64,000 nt of DNA from Verrucomicrobiota bacterium. Its GTDB lineage: Bacteria > Verrucomicrobiota > Verrucomicrobiia > Verrucomicrobiales > DEV007. Position numbers and translations under genes: made by a program. The notes below the pieces were generated by a model. The model did no database searches. It saw only the letters and a list, made by a program, of their open reading frames with translations, and was not told the DNA's origin. This document shows positions 27,436 to 36,338 of the stretch, in pieces. Location of the stretch: NCBI GenBank assembly GCA_963205275.1, contig CAUJIH010000020.1:62001-126000 (forward strand). Direction: 5' to 3'. The stretch's first letter is position 1, and each line of letters starts with the position of its first letter.

Positions 27436-28371
27436 ATGGGACGTTTCTCCAGACATCCGAAAATCGTGGAAAACCGCATCGAAAACGCGGGGCGGTGGCC
27501 CGTGCGATTTACACGCTTTCAATTGATCGACGACTACACATTCCCGGCGACGAATTTTCCAGAATTCTACTTCGTGGAATCTGGAACCTTCCTTCACGAG
27601 ACCGAACTGGGAACGCAGGCCCTGCGTGCCGGAGCGGCGATCATGGTCTGCTCTCGTCAGCAACATCAAGTAATACGACCGGAAGGAGCGGTGCTGGTGC
27701 GCCTGCGCTATATGCCGGAGTGGTTCGTGCGAGAGTATGAGATCGTGGTACGCTCGCCAGACGTGCTCGGACTCTTCTTCGCCCAATCCTGGCTCCGTGT
27801 TCCTCGCGATCATCACATCCACATCTTTCGCGTGCGAGGGAAAGCGGATACGCGTGTGCGCGCGGAAATTGAATATTTGCAAGATCTGTTCCGTCAGGGA
27901 CAACGCCGAGATCCGATTGCACGCGCATCGATCCTGAAGCTGATGGGCCTACTCGCCTCAGAGCATCGTCGCTTTTGGCGCGGAGCGACTCTCCTAGCGA
28001 TGCCCGAGACCGTTCTGTCACTTCTCGACCGCATCGAGGACCGCATTCTACGAGGTGAATCCTTAGAACTCCCTGACATCGCCCCATCGAAGAAGAAACG
28101 ACATGAGGTCGAGCTTTCGTTTCACGAGACGACTGGCTTTCGTCCCGTGGACTATTTTCAGCGAAGGCGCTGTCTGCACGCCGCTTTTCGTCTCCTAGAG
28201 ACCGGGGAGGAAATTTTCTCCATCGGGCGAACTCTCGGCTGGTCGAAGAACGAAGATTTCGAACAGCATTTCGAGGAAATTTTCGAGATCTCTCCTGATG
28301 TGTATCGTCGAAAGTACGGCCGTCCCGAGTATCAAAACGATCAAACGGCAGCCATTGTTCCTGCTGATTAA
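27436..28371 (+). CDS. AraC-family transcriptional regulator with cupin-like domain
   Basis: The 311-residue protein has a small N-terminal beta-barrel (FPEFYFVESGTFLHETELGT, with a Gln-His ligand-like pair in SRQQHQVIRPEG) resembling AraC cupin sensor domains. A C-terminal DNA-binding domain follows: FRPVDYFQRRRCLHAAFRLL and IFSIGRTLGWSKNEDFEQHF, then YRRKYG. The first helix-turn-helix is poorly conserved. The effector is unknown. It starts three bases after truA and is probably co-transcribed with it, although truA is an unlikely target; trpF is convergent. Confidence 0.82.
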   Translation: MGRFSRHPKIVENRIENAGRWPVRFTRFQLIDDYTFPATNFPEFYFVESGTFLHETELGTQALRAGAAIMVCSRQQHQVIRPEGAVLVRLRYMPEWFVREYEIVVRSPDVLGLFFAQSWLRVPRDHHIHIFRVRGKADTRVRAEIEYLQDLFRQGQRRDPIARASILKLMGLLASEHRRFWRGATLLAMPETVLSLLDRIEDRILRGESLELPDIAPSKKKRHEVELSFHETTGFRPVDYFQRRRCLHAAFRLLETGEEIFSIGRTLGWSKNEDFEQHFEEIFEISPDVYRRKYGRPEYQNDQTAAIVPAD

Positions 28372-28394
28372 GGATGAATCACCTACACTGATGC

Positions 28395-29069
28395 CTAGGC
28401 GGATCGCACTGCGGCAATGAACTCCCGCACTTTTCCGAGATCCTTTTTTCCTGGGGAAAGCTCGACTCCGCTCGCCACGTCCACCGCTGCCGGACGCACC
28501 TGACGCACGGCTATCGCGACATTGTCCGGCGTTAGACCACCGGCCAGCACGATCTGGCGATCCGAGCAGCGCTTCACTGCCTCAGCACCTAGAGTCCAAT
28601 CCATCGCATGCCCACTGCCGCCATAGACTCCAGGAGCATAGGCGTCGAGCAGCAGCGTGGGCGAGGGAAAGGAGATGGCCTGTTCCAGCATCGAATGATC
28701 CTTCACACCCAGAGCTTTGAACACGGCTATACCCTCTCGCATCAGAGACTCTACCCTGTCAAGGGTCTCGCCTCCATGCAGTTGAATCCAATCCACCGCA
28801 CCACTGTCGGCGATCTGACGTAATTCATCGTCCGCAGCGTTCACTACCACAGCCACCCGAATCACGCGACCCTCTAGCTCACGCAGCCACGGAATCGCCT
28901 GATTCAGAGACAGATGACGCTTTGACCCCTGCCAGAAATTGACTCCGATCGCGTCGGCACCTGCGGCAGTGATGGCCTCAGCCTCATCGGCCACAGTTAC
29001 CCCACAGATCTTCACCGCGACACGTCCCGAATCTAGGGGAAAAACATATCGCGGATGAGGATCGAGCAT
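28395..29069 (-). CDS. trpF: Phosphoribosylanthranilate isomerase
   Basis: TrpF catalyses the Amadori rearrangement of phosphoribosylanthranilate in tryptophan synthesis. The 224-residue (beta/alpha)8 protein has the N-terminal KICGVTVADEAEAITAAGAD, with the catalytic Cys in KICG, the acid in DWIQLHG and the phosphate-binding LAGGLTPDNVA with VDVASGVE. The other trp genes are not in the window. It follows the aminotransferase stop by 18 bases. Confidence 0.95.
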   Translation of the reverse strand: MLDPHPRYVFPLDSGRVAVKICGVTVADEAEAITAAGADAIGVNFWQGSKRHLSLNQAIPWLRELEGRVIRVAVVVNAADDELRQIADSGAVDWIQLHGGETLDRVESLMREGIAVFKALGVKDHSMLEQAISFPSPTLLLDAYAPGVYGGSGHAMDWTLGAEAVKRCSDRQIVLAGGLTPDNVAIAVRQVRPAAVDVASGVELSPGKKDLGKVREFIAAVRSA

Positions 29070-29087
29070 TCGTAAAATCCCCGATGA

Positions 29088-30167
29088 TCAGAGTTTCCCC
29101 AGCGAGTCATCCAAAGCAGCGATCAGCGTCCCGATGGTTTCATCGGTCTCGTCGCCCATGTTGGAGATGCGGAAGGTCACTCCCTTGATCTTGCCGTAGC
29201 CCCCGTTAATCGCGATCGCATGGTCATTGCGCAGAATCTGGGAGAAGCGATTCACATCGATCTCGCGATTATTTTTGATACAAGTCAGTGTCACCGATCG
29301 ATAGCCTTCCGGAGCGAAAAACTCGAAGCCATTTCGCACGACCCAGTCGCCAACCATCTGATTCAGTCGAATGTGGCGAGCATAGCGATTTTCCAGTCCC
29401 TCATCAAAGAAAGCGTTGAGCTGGTGATTCAGTCCGTAGATCGTTGAGATGCAGGGGGTGCTCGGTGTATTGGACTTCTCGTGATTTTTCTGAAACTCCA
29501 GAAAATCAAAGTAATAGCCGCGATCTTTCACCGTCGCAGCGCGAGCCATCGCACGTTCCGAAACTGTGAACAGAGACAATCCTGGAGGCAACGCCAAGGC
29601 TTTCTGACTGCCGGTCAGTAGCACGTCGATGCCCAGTTTGTCCACTTCGATGGGGACAGCCGAGAAGCTCGATACCGTGTCAGTGACCAGCAGCACATCA
29701 TCGTATTTGTTCACCACTGCCGCGACCTCGGCCAGAGAACTCATGACCCCGGTGGAAGTCTCGTTATGGATAAACGTCACCAGATCGTATTCGCCTGTGG
29801 CCAGCTTTGCGTCGAGCGCGGCGGGATTGATCGGTTCACCCCACTCGAATTGCAGCGCATCGGCTTCCTTGCCGCAGCGATGGGCGACTTCGACCCACTT
29901 ATCGGAAAAGGCTCCGTTGGCGCAGCAGAGCACCTTTTTCACCGCAAGATTGCGAAGAGCACCTTCCATCACGCCCCAAGCGGAGGAGGTCGAGAGATAG
30001 ACAGGGCGTGTAGTGCCCATCAGCGTCTGGAGACGTGGCTGAATCGCATCATAAAGAGCAGCGAACTCTTTGCCGCGATGCCCTATCATCGGCGCGGACA
30101 TCGCTGCATAGGTGGCAGGAGAGACCTCAATGGGTCCGGGAATGTAGAGTCGGATATGTTGGCTCAT
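29088..30167 (-). CDS. Class-V PLP aminotransferase (serine-glyoxylate/alanine-glyoxylate type)
   Basis: The protein is 359 residues from the ATG at 30167 (MSQHIRLYIPGPIEVSP); earlier in-frame residues up to 30323 have no family similarity. The PLP lysine is in LLTGSQKALALPPGL, with VTDTVSSFSAVPIEVDKLG upstream, GHRGKEF near the N-terminus and ISNMGDETDETIGTL near the end. The overall pattern is that of the alanine-glyoxylate, serine-pyruvate or serine-glyoxylate group, also close to phosphoserine-like class-V enzymes. The exact substrate is not determinable here. trpF follows by 18 bases. Confidence 0.88.
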   Translation of the reverse strand: MSQHIRLYIPGPIEVSPATYAAMSAPMIGHRGKEFAALYDAIQPRLQTLMGTTRPVYLSTSSAWGVMEGALRNLAVKKVLCCANGAFSDKWVEVAHRCGKEADALQFEWGEPINPAALDAKLATGEYDLVTFIHNETSTGVMSSLAEVAAVVNKYDDVLLVTDTVSSFSAVPIEVDKLGIDVLLTGSQKALALPPGLSLFTVSERAMARAATVKDRGYYFDFLEFQKNHEKSNTPSTPCISTIYGLNHQLNAFFDEGLENRYARHIRLNQMVGDWVVRNGFEFFAPEGYRSVTLTCIKNNREIDVNRFSQILRNDHAIAINGGYGKIKGVTFRISNMGDETDETIGTLIAALDDSLGKL

Positions 30168-30325
30168 TGTTGAAGCGGAAATAAGGACTCGCTCCGCAAT
30201 TTCACAATCCGAAATTGGTGTGATCGATGGCAAAATCGCGAGATTGAACGGGAATGAAGACGAATCGGTAATTTCTACTTGAAAAGATCTAACTTTTTCC
30301 TCAAGGTGAGCCAGTCCATTCATTC

Positions 30326-30739
30326 ATGAGATCTCTTCTTTTTGTCGCCCTTTTGCTCTCCCTCTTATTGACTGGAGAGATCTTTGCTCAGGATGCTGTC
30401 TTAGTTTCAAGTACTTCCTCGAAACCAAAGGCGGAAATTCCACCCAAAATTCGTTGTCACTTCCCGCGCAAAGATCTCAGTTTCTGCAAGGTCTTCCCGA
30501 ACTTTTCTCGTCGGCATCAGATCTGCGATCCTACGCTGCTTGGCCACATCGAATGGTGTCGGGAGGACGTGAAAATCACTGAAGCAGACGACTGTGGAAA
30601 TTTTGAGACCTACGATGCGGTGACGATCACCTACCGCGAAGTCTATGAGAACGGGGCTTGGGGGAAAAAATTTCGAAAAACCTATCGCAAAGGAGCTCAG
30701 CCCGGCCCCATCACGTCGGGAAAAGGCGTTGTGAAGTAA
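30326..30739 (+). CDS. Small secreted cysteine-containing hypothetical protein
   Basis: The 137-residue protein has a strong signal peptide (MRSLLFVALLLSLLL, then GEIFAQD). The mature part has five cysteines (in RCHF, SFCK, QICD, EWCR and DDCG) and is basic, ending in KFRKTYRKG and a Gly-rich tail. I do not recognise a family. It is divergent from the aminotransferase across about 160 bases and is followed by about 260 bases of non-coding sequence before the GTPase gene. Confidence 0.6.
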   Translation: MRSLLFVALLLSLLLTGEIFAQDAVLVSSTSSKPKAEIPPKIRCHFPRKDLSFCKVFPNFSRRHQICDPTLLGHIEWCREDVKITEADDCGNFETYDAVTITYREVYENGAWGKKFRKTYRKGAQPGPITSGKGVVK

Positions 30740-30999
30740 TAGGCCGGAGCGCTGGATGATTCAGATTTCGAGTTCAGCGCGGCGAAAGCATCTCCCCCTT
30801 CGCATAATTCCGAACGCGAAATTCCGAACGTGATTTAGCCATTTCGAAGGGGCCTGTGATAGCGTTCTTCCGGTAAATCGGTTTTTTATTTGGCAAATCC
30901 AAATAATTTGCTTCACTTCCGGAGTTATTTGCGCTTTTCTTGAGATAGCGTACGTCCGTTTGTCACGATAGATCAATTTGAGCTTTCACCCATAACCCC

Positions 31000-32760
31000 T
31001 TGGCCAAAAAACCGACAGATTTGCTCGGGAAGAATTACTTCCAGACCCGAGAGCAACTGAGCATCGCGACTGAAAAGCTGATCGAGTTGGGGCGTGGCAC
31101 GGATCTAAGTTCTTCACGGATCGCCCTGCTCCGGAATTTGATCGCCAACCTAGAGGATCCCTTCCTCTTCGTTGTGGTAGGGGAAGTGAATGCAGGAAAA
31201 TCGTCTCTATTAAATGCTCTTTTTGGCGAAGATTTTTGCAAATCTGATGTCATCCCCACGACGGATCGAATCGCGTTTTTCAAATATGGGGAAGAGGCGC
31301 ATGAATTCGACTTTTCCGAAGATATCGTAGAGGTCTATCGGTCCAACGAGTTTCTCAAAGACTTTAATCTCGTCGATACTCCCGGCACCAACTCCATCGA
31401 TTTGGCCCATCAGCGGATCACTGAGCAGTTTTTACCGATGTCTGATCTGGTGCTGTTCGTCTTCTCGGTGACGAACCCTTGGGGAGCGACCACATGGGAG
31501 TTCCTTGATCGCATCCATCACCAATGGAAGAAGAAGATCGTCTTCATTCTCCAACAGTGCGATCTGCGGACGGACGAGGAAGTCGCGGCGATTTTGGAGC
31601 ACCTTCAGAAAACAGCTCACCACCGCTTCGGACAACATTTTCCGACCTTTGCCGTCTCGGCCAAAAAGGCATTTCTCGCCAAAACCTCTGCGCAGGATGA
31701 TTCGGAACTCGCTCGAAAGAGTCAGCTCGAAGGCCTCGAGCGCTATATTTCAGGGATAGTCGAGTCGTCCGAGCCACGCCTGATCAAACTGATTCACGGC
31801 TGGCGGGCTGCCAACTACGTCCTGCGTGAAATTAAGGAAAAGCTCGGAGCTGCCTCGGAGATTATCCGGGCGGACGATGAGCTTCTGAGCGAGCTGGAAC
31901 CTGCCTGTCAAATCCAGCAAACACGCACAATGAAGAAGTGCGAACCGCTGTTCGAAGCCTTCGATCAAAGCTTCGTCGCTGCCGGAATTCAGGCGGAACC
32001 ACTTCTGGAATCTGAGTTCCGCGTCTTTTCCGCTCTACTTCCGAGGAGGAGGGTCGCCGAGAAAATTGAGGGCCTGATTTTCGCCACGACCATGAAGGCA
32101 GTCCGTCGCAGCATAGGAGCGGGATCGAGGGCGGTGAAGGAAGACGTGAACCACCTCTGGGAGCGTGTTTCTAAGGAGATGCAGGAGCGCTTCAGCCTTG
32201 AACTCAGCGTGGGCGAAGACGGCACTCCAAGCTGGGATAAGGCTCAGGCGCGAATCGAAAGCTTGGTAGAGACTGCGACCTCGAGTTCACTGAATGAGCT
32301 CAATCTGCGAGATCGACTGGGGGCTCTATTTTCTAAGAGAAGTAGCACAATCTGGGGATTTCTGATTGCGGCTGTTCTAACCGGCCTCGGAGGAGTCATT
32401 CTGACCCTGCTCAAAATCACTCCTTGGTCTGCTGTCGCCTACGTTACCGCATCAATTTTCGTCGCCCTCGCAGCGGTCGCTGGGGCTTATTCGATTAAAC
32501 GAGCGCGAATTTTTTACTCCACCATCATCGATGAGTATCGTGAAAAGCTGGCGAACGCCCAGCGAACGGCTTTTGCACAGGGTACCAAGGAGATGTACGA
32601 TGACTTTCTCGCCCTCTTCGATCCTCTGCGCAAGGTGTGCCGAGAGCATCGCGAGCGCTATGATCCCATGCTGAAGGCCATTCAGGACGCCGAGAAGTCA
32701 CTGACTGCTCTCGAGCGTATCTTGGCACCCGTAGAGCGAGCGCTCAATTCCCGCAAATAG
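31000..32760 (+). CDS. Dynamin-like large GTPase with C-terminal membrane segments
   Basis: The 586-residue protein has G1 GEVNAGKSSLLNAL (residues about 61-74), a G2 threonine in VIPTTDRIAF, G3 VDTPGTNS (about 125-132) and a G4-like LQQCDLRTDEE near 185 instead of NKxD. A long helical stalk region follows, with two hydrophobic hairpin helices near 447-495 (IWGFLIAAVLTGLGGVILTL, VAYVTASIFVALAAVAGAY) before a final coiled helix. This layout matches bacterial dynamin-like proteins that bind or remodel membranes. The start is a TTG at 31000; no ATG lies before the G domain. It overlaps gmhA convergently by 17 bases. Confidence 0.85.
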   Translation: MAKKPTDLLGKNYFQTREQLSIATEKLIELGRGTDLSSSRIALLRNLIANLEDPFLFVVVGEVNAGKSSLLNALFGEDFCKSDVIPTTDRIAFFKYGEEAHEFDFSEDIVEVYRSNEFLKDFNLVDTPGTNSIDLAHQRITEQFLPMSDLVLFVFSVTNPWGATTWEFLDRIHHQWKKKIVFILQQCDLRTDEEVAAILEHLQKTAHHRFGQHFPTFAVSAKKAFLAKTSAQDDSELARKSQLEGLERYISGIVESSEPRLIKLIHGWRAANYVLREIKEKLGAASEIIRADDELLSELEPACQIQQTRTMKKCEPLFEAFDQSFVAAGIQAEPLLESEFRVFSALLPRRRVAEKIEGLIFATTMKAVRRSIGAGSRAVKEDVNHLWERVSKEMQERFSLELSVGEDGTPSWDKAQARIESLVETATSSSLNELNLRDRLGALFSKRSSTIWGFLIAAVLTGLGGVILTLLKITPWSAVAYVTASIFVALAAVAGAYSIKRARIFYSTIIDEYREKLANAQRTAFAQGTKEMYDDFLALFDPLRKVCREHRERYDPMLKAIQDAEKSLTALERILAPVERALNSRK

Positions 32761-33346
32761 ACGAGGGAGTATCGAGAAAGGCTGTCTCAGCCAGTTCGCA
32801 GATCAAGTGTCCAGCGATCAGATGGCATTCCTGCACCCGTGCGGTCACGGTGGAAGGCACGTCCAGCACTAGATCCGCGTGCTTGGCACACGCGCCGGCG
32901 GACTGTCCTGTGAAAGCAAAGGTCCCCACACCCATCGATCTCGCCTGCTCCAGACCGCGCACCACGTTCCGACTGTTTCCCGAAGTGGAAATCCCTACCA
33001 CGATGTCGCCTGGCCGAGCCAAGGCCTCCACCTGCCGAGCGAAGACTTCATCAAAGCCAAAGTCATTCGCACACGCCGTCAGTGCAGACGTATCTGTAGT
33101 GAGCGCGATAGAGGCCAGCCCTCGTCGATTCCGGGAGAAACGCACCGTGAATTCCGTGGCGAAGTGCTGAGAATCAGCCGCACTACCACCATTTCCAAAA
33201 AAGCAGATTTTCCCGCCTGATCGCAGGCTAGAGATCGCTTGGTCCGCCATCTCTGCGATGGTGTCGGCGCAATGCGACCGGAATCGAGCCACTGTGGCCA
33301 GATGTTCCTCAAAGCAGTCTTGGATAATGCGTTCTTCGTTGGTCAT
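32744..33346 (-). CDS. gmhA: D-sedoheptulose 7-phosphate isomerase (SIS domain)
   Basis: GmhA converts sedoheptulose 7-phosphate to D-glycero-D-manno-heptose 7-phosphate, the first step toward ADP-heptose for lipopolysaccharide core. The 200-residue SIS-domain protein shows GGKICFFGNGGSAADSQHFATEF, then DIVVGISTSGNSRNVVRGLE and QECHLIAGHLICELAE. It starts 20 bases after the stop of the heptose kinase gene, consistent with one transcript rlmH-hldE-gmhA. The 3' end overlaps the GTPase gene. Confidence 0.93.
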   Translation of the reverse strand: MTNEERIIQDCFEEHLATVARFRSHCADTIAEMADQAISSLRSGGKICFFGNGGSAADSQHFATEFTVRFSRNRRGLASIALTTDTSALTACANDFGFDEVFARQVEALARPGDIVVGISTSGNSRNVVRGLEQARSMGVGTFAFTGQSAGACAKHADLVLDVPSTVTARVQECHLIAGHLICELAETAFLDTPSSICGN

Positions 33347-33366
33347 GATAAAAGACAGGAGGACTG

Positions 33367-34401
33367 TCAGCTGAACGGGATCCCCTGCGGAAAATCTCGC
33401 TGGATTGCCTCGCGCAATTCTTCCCGCTCGATCGGAGCCGTGCCCAGCTTGCCAACTACGATCCCGCTGGCCAGATTCGAGATCCTAGCTGCTACCACAG
33501 GAGAAAGTCCTGAACAAATCCCTAGCGTATAAATCGCGATCGCGGTATCTCCCGCACCTGAGACATCATAGACCTCGTGAGCTTGCGCGGGGATATGGAT
33601 CGGTCCAGATCCTCTTAAAAACATCAGCATACCCTGTTCCCCCAGCGTCAGAAGCAACTGTTCACAGTCCCATTTTTCCTGAAGCCGCAGCCCCGCCTCC
33701 AGCAAGAGCGCATCTTCCAGAGGCGCGACTCCCTGATCGCGATTTCTGTCATCCAGACCAGCACAGGCGAAAGCTTCGCTCCGGTTCGGCTTGATCGCCG
33801 TCGCACCCTGCCAGTCCGATAAGCCACCCGGTTTCGGATCCACGGTAACAGGCACCTTCTTCTCGCGAGCAGTCGCTAGGATTCCAGCGACCAGATCTCT
33901 GGTGATCAATCCTTTTCCATAGTCTTCGATCACGATCCCATCGATTCGATCCAAGACGCTGCGAATTCGAGCTACGAGTTCATCAGCGAGTTCTGGAGAA
34001 ATCGGACAGCGCTTCTCTCGGTCAATCCGCACCACCTGTTGATGACGGGCCACGACGCGAGTTTTGGTGATGGTCGGGCAATCCGCTCGACGCAAGCAGA
34101 GGTCCATGCCGATCCGATTCTCGGCCAAGGTGGTGGAAAGCTGATCACCTGCCGCGTCCGTCCCATACACACTGGCCAGCTCGACAGAACTTCCGAAGGG
34201 GACGAGATTACGCGCTACATTGGCGGCACCACCGGGGTAGCATGTTTCCCTCTGCACCTCGACCACAGGCACTGGAGCCTCGGGAGAAATGCGAGACACA
34301 CTGCCCCAGAGAAACCAGTCCAGCATCACATCGCCTACCACGAGAATGCGGCAGTCGGCGAATCGACTCATCAGGTCGTCTGGGAGGATCGTTTCCAGCA
34401 T
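33367..34401 (-). CDS. hldE: D-glycero-beta-D-manno-heptose-7-phosphate kinase (HldE kinase domain only)
   Basis: This PfkB-family kinase phosphorylates heptose 7-phosphate at C1, the step after GmhA. The 344-residue protein has RISPEAPVPVVEV, YPGGAANVARNL, KPGGLSDW, IKPNRSEAF and the anion-hole DVSGAGDTAIAIYTLG. It ends shortly after the kinase domain, so the adenylyltransferase half of a bifunctional HldE is missing. A separate rfaE2/hldE2 gene and gmhB would have to be elsewhere. The ATG at 34401 is used; a TTG at 34440 would add 13 residues. No clear ribosome binding site is seen. Confidence 0.9.
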   Translation of the reverse strand: MLETILPDDLMSRFADCRILVVGDVMLDWFLWGSVSRISPEAPVPVVEVQRETCYPGGAANVARNLVPFGSSVELASVYGTDAAGDQLSTTLAENRIGMDLCLRRADCPTITKTRVVARHQQVVRIDREKRCPISPELADELVARIRSVLDRIDGIVIEDYGKGLITRDLVAGILATAREKKVPVTVDPKPGGLSDWQGATAIKPNRSEAFACAGLDDRNRDQGVAPLEDALLLEAGLRLQEKWDCEQLLLTLGEQGMLMFLRGSGPIHIPAQAHEVYDVSGAGDTAIAIYTLGICSGLSPVVAARISNLASGIVVGKLGTAPIEREELREAIQRDFPQGIPFS

Positions 34402-34455
34402 ATCAACTGCTAGATTAGGTCGGAGGAAAGGAAATGCCAAGTGAGATGTACTGGC

Positions 34456-34896
34456 TCAGCGGTGATAAGGCTCCCCGTTTAGGAGAGTCTGGACGCGATA
34501 GATCTGCTCTAGCAGTACGACCAGAGCCAATTCATGCTGTAGGGTGAAGGCACTGAGCGCCACGACGTGATCCGCCCCATCTCGCAGAGCTGCGGTATGT
34601 CCATCAGCACCCCCGATCAGAATCGCAATGCGCTTGAGTCCATCGAGCCTCCACCTTTCCACTCGTGAGGCGAACTGCGCGGTCGTCCACGATTCACCCC
34701 TCTCGTCCAGCGCGATCCGCAATGATCCCTCGCTGGCAGATAGCAGAATCTCACTGTTTTTCTGTGATCCTGCATCCTTCCAATCGCAACGCAAATCCAG
34801 GGAGACGAATCGGCCTAGGCGCTTCCGATATTCCTCCACTCCCGCTCGCGCATAGCCGAGGGCCGGTTTTCCTATGGTGAGAATCTGCCACTTCAT
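34456..34896 (-). CDS. rlmH: 23S rRNA pseudouridine1915 N3-methyltransferase RlmH
   Basis: RlmH (SPOUT family) methylates pseudouridine 1915 in helix 69 of 23S rRNA, using SAM. The 146-residue protein is slightly shorter than the usual 155. It carries the C-terminal trefoil-knot motif IAILIGGADGH, the typical SAFTLQHELALVVLLEQIYR with EPYHR, and the N-terminal WQILTIGKPALGYARAGVEEYRKR. It is first in the proposed rlmH-hldE-gmhA unit (54 bases before the kinase start). Confidence 0.92.
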   Translation of the reverse strand: MKWQILTIGKPALGYARAGVEEYRKRLGRFVSLDLRCDWKDAGSQKNSEILLSASEGSLRIALDERGESWTTAQFASRVERWRLDGLKRIAILIGGADGHTAALRDGADHVVALSAFTLQHELALVVLLEQIYRVQTLLNGEPYHR

Positions 34897-34950
34897 TGCC
34901 TAGACATTTTTTGCTCTGGTAACTTGCATCTGCATCCCGACGGGCGCAAG

Positions 34951-35754
34951 ATGCGCGGCTTGGACGAGGAACTTTCCATTGATTATCTCGACCGTTTTTC
35001 CGGTCTGGCCCGGCTCTACGGAGTCGACGCCCTGCCGAAGTTGATGCGTGCCCGTATAGCGGTCGTCGGAGTCGGCGGAGTCGGATCATGGGCGGCTGAG
35101 GCACTGGCACGTACCGGGATCGGTCATCTCAGTCTGATCGACGCGGACGAGATCTGTGTCACCAACACCAATCGCCAGCTCCCCGCCCTGGAGGGTCAAT
35201 ACGGGCGCCCGAAAGTTGCGGCCATCGCAGAACGACTTCGGCTGATTCAGCCCGAGCTGATAATCGATGAGCTCCAGTGCTTTTTCACAAAAAGCTCTGC
35301 AAATGAATTGCTGGCGAAAGGCTTCGATCTTGTAATCGATGCGATCGACGCACCCGAACAAAAGGCACTGCTGATCGCGTCCTGCCGTGAAAGAAATCTT
35401 CCCGTCGTCGTATCTGGCGGTGCCGCTGGAAAGCGCGATCCGTCAGCGATTCGGACTGGGGATCTGGCCTCCACCACGAATGATCGCCTACTACGATATG
35501 TGCGTCGCCTACTGCGGCGGGATTATGACTTTCCTGACGAGGCTGGACGTGTACCTTTCGGGATTCGCACCGTGTACAGCATCGAAAACGCTCGCTACCC
35601 TTGGTCCGACGGCTCAGTCCGCGAAGATCCGGAGCCGGGGCACGAACTGCGGCTCAATTGCGACACAGGTTTCGGTTCCGCCGTCGCCGTGACCGGAGCT
35701 TTCGGCTTCGCCACCGCCGCCGCCGCCGTCGAGATCATCCTCTCTCGCCCCTGA
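34951..35754 (+). CDS. tcdA: tRNA threonylcarbamoyladenosine dehydratase (TcdA/CsdL)
   Basis: TcdA dehydrates t6A37 in tRNA to its cyclic form, using ATP in an E1/ThiF-like fold. The 267-residue protein has the nucleotide-binding VVGVGGVGSWAAEALARTGIG, the metal/adenylation region DADEICVTNTNRQLPAL, DAIDAPEQKALLI and CRERNLPVVVSGGAAGKRDP. A final helix near GFATAAAAVEIIL is typical. The ATG at 34951 is preferred over a TTG at 34924. It is divergent from rlmH across about 54 bases. Confidence 0.92.
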   Translation: MRGLDEELSIDYLDRFSGLARLYGVDALPKLMRARIAVVGVGGVGSWAAEALARTGIGHLSLIDADEICVTNTNRQLPALEGQYGRPKVAAIAERLRLIQPELIIDELQCFFTKSSANELLAKGFDLVIDAIDAPEQKALLIASCRERNLPVVVSGGAAGKRDPSAIRTGDLASTTNDRLLRYVRRLLRRDYDFPDEAGRVPFGIRTVYSIENARYPWSDGSVREDPEPGHELRLNCDTGFGSAVAVTGAFGFATAAAAVEIILSRP

Positions 35755-35829
35755 GACCCGGTAGTGGCTCGGGCGATAGAAAGCATCAGAGCGGACACTG
35801 AAGCCCGATCAACAATCTTTATCTGTCAG

Positions 35830-36219
35830 TCAATTTGCAAGAGTCACTCGGACGTAGTAGTAGCCTGCGTTACTCTGATATATCTCGACGAGAGCGAGTG
35901 GATAGCCATTCTTGATGGCGGAATAGAATCCTGGACTAGCCCAGCCCCGCTCGAGAAGCTTTTCCAGAGCTTCGCGATTGGAATAGCTGTGAAAAAAGGA
36001 ATCATTTTGATCCAGCACATCACGGTTTCTGCCACGATGGAAGTTGGCTCGATCCTGGCGGAGAATAGCAGCGGCTGATTGAAGTCGCTGGCCACGACTG
36101 TTGTATTTGTCCGCTTTAGAGATTTGAGCAACGTAGCTGTCAATGAGGATATCCGCCTGAACAAAACTCGCAGCCGCAAAGAACAGAACGATGAGAGTGA
36201 GGAATTTGATGAATTTCAT
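35830..36219 (-). CDS. Small secreted hypothetical protein
   Basis: The 129-residue protein begins MKFIKFLTLIVLFFAAASF, then VQADILIDSY, a good signal peptide. The mature part (VAQISKADKYNSRGQRLQSA, HSYSNREALEKLLERG and NAGYYYVRVTLAN) has no family I recognise. It lies at the edge of the degraded region containing a heparinase pseudogene and is convergent with tcdA, so it could be a recent or dispensable gene; codon use does not look obviously odd. Confidence 0.5.
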   Translation of the reverse strand: MKFIKFLTLIVLFFAAASFVQADILIDSYVAQISKADKYNSRGQRLQSAAAILRQDRANFHRGRNRDVLDQNDSFFHSYSNREALEKLLERGWASPGFYSAIKNGYPLALVEIYQSNAGYYYVRVTLAN

Positions 36220-36338
36220 GAGTGTCTCGGTTGTTCCAATGATGGAAGGAATGATGCCATCCTGTCACGCGAATCTCATCACGCCTCTGAAATTGCTTAC
36301 GCTCACGAAAATGGGAAAGATACGCCGTATTCTTCGAA

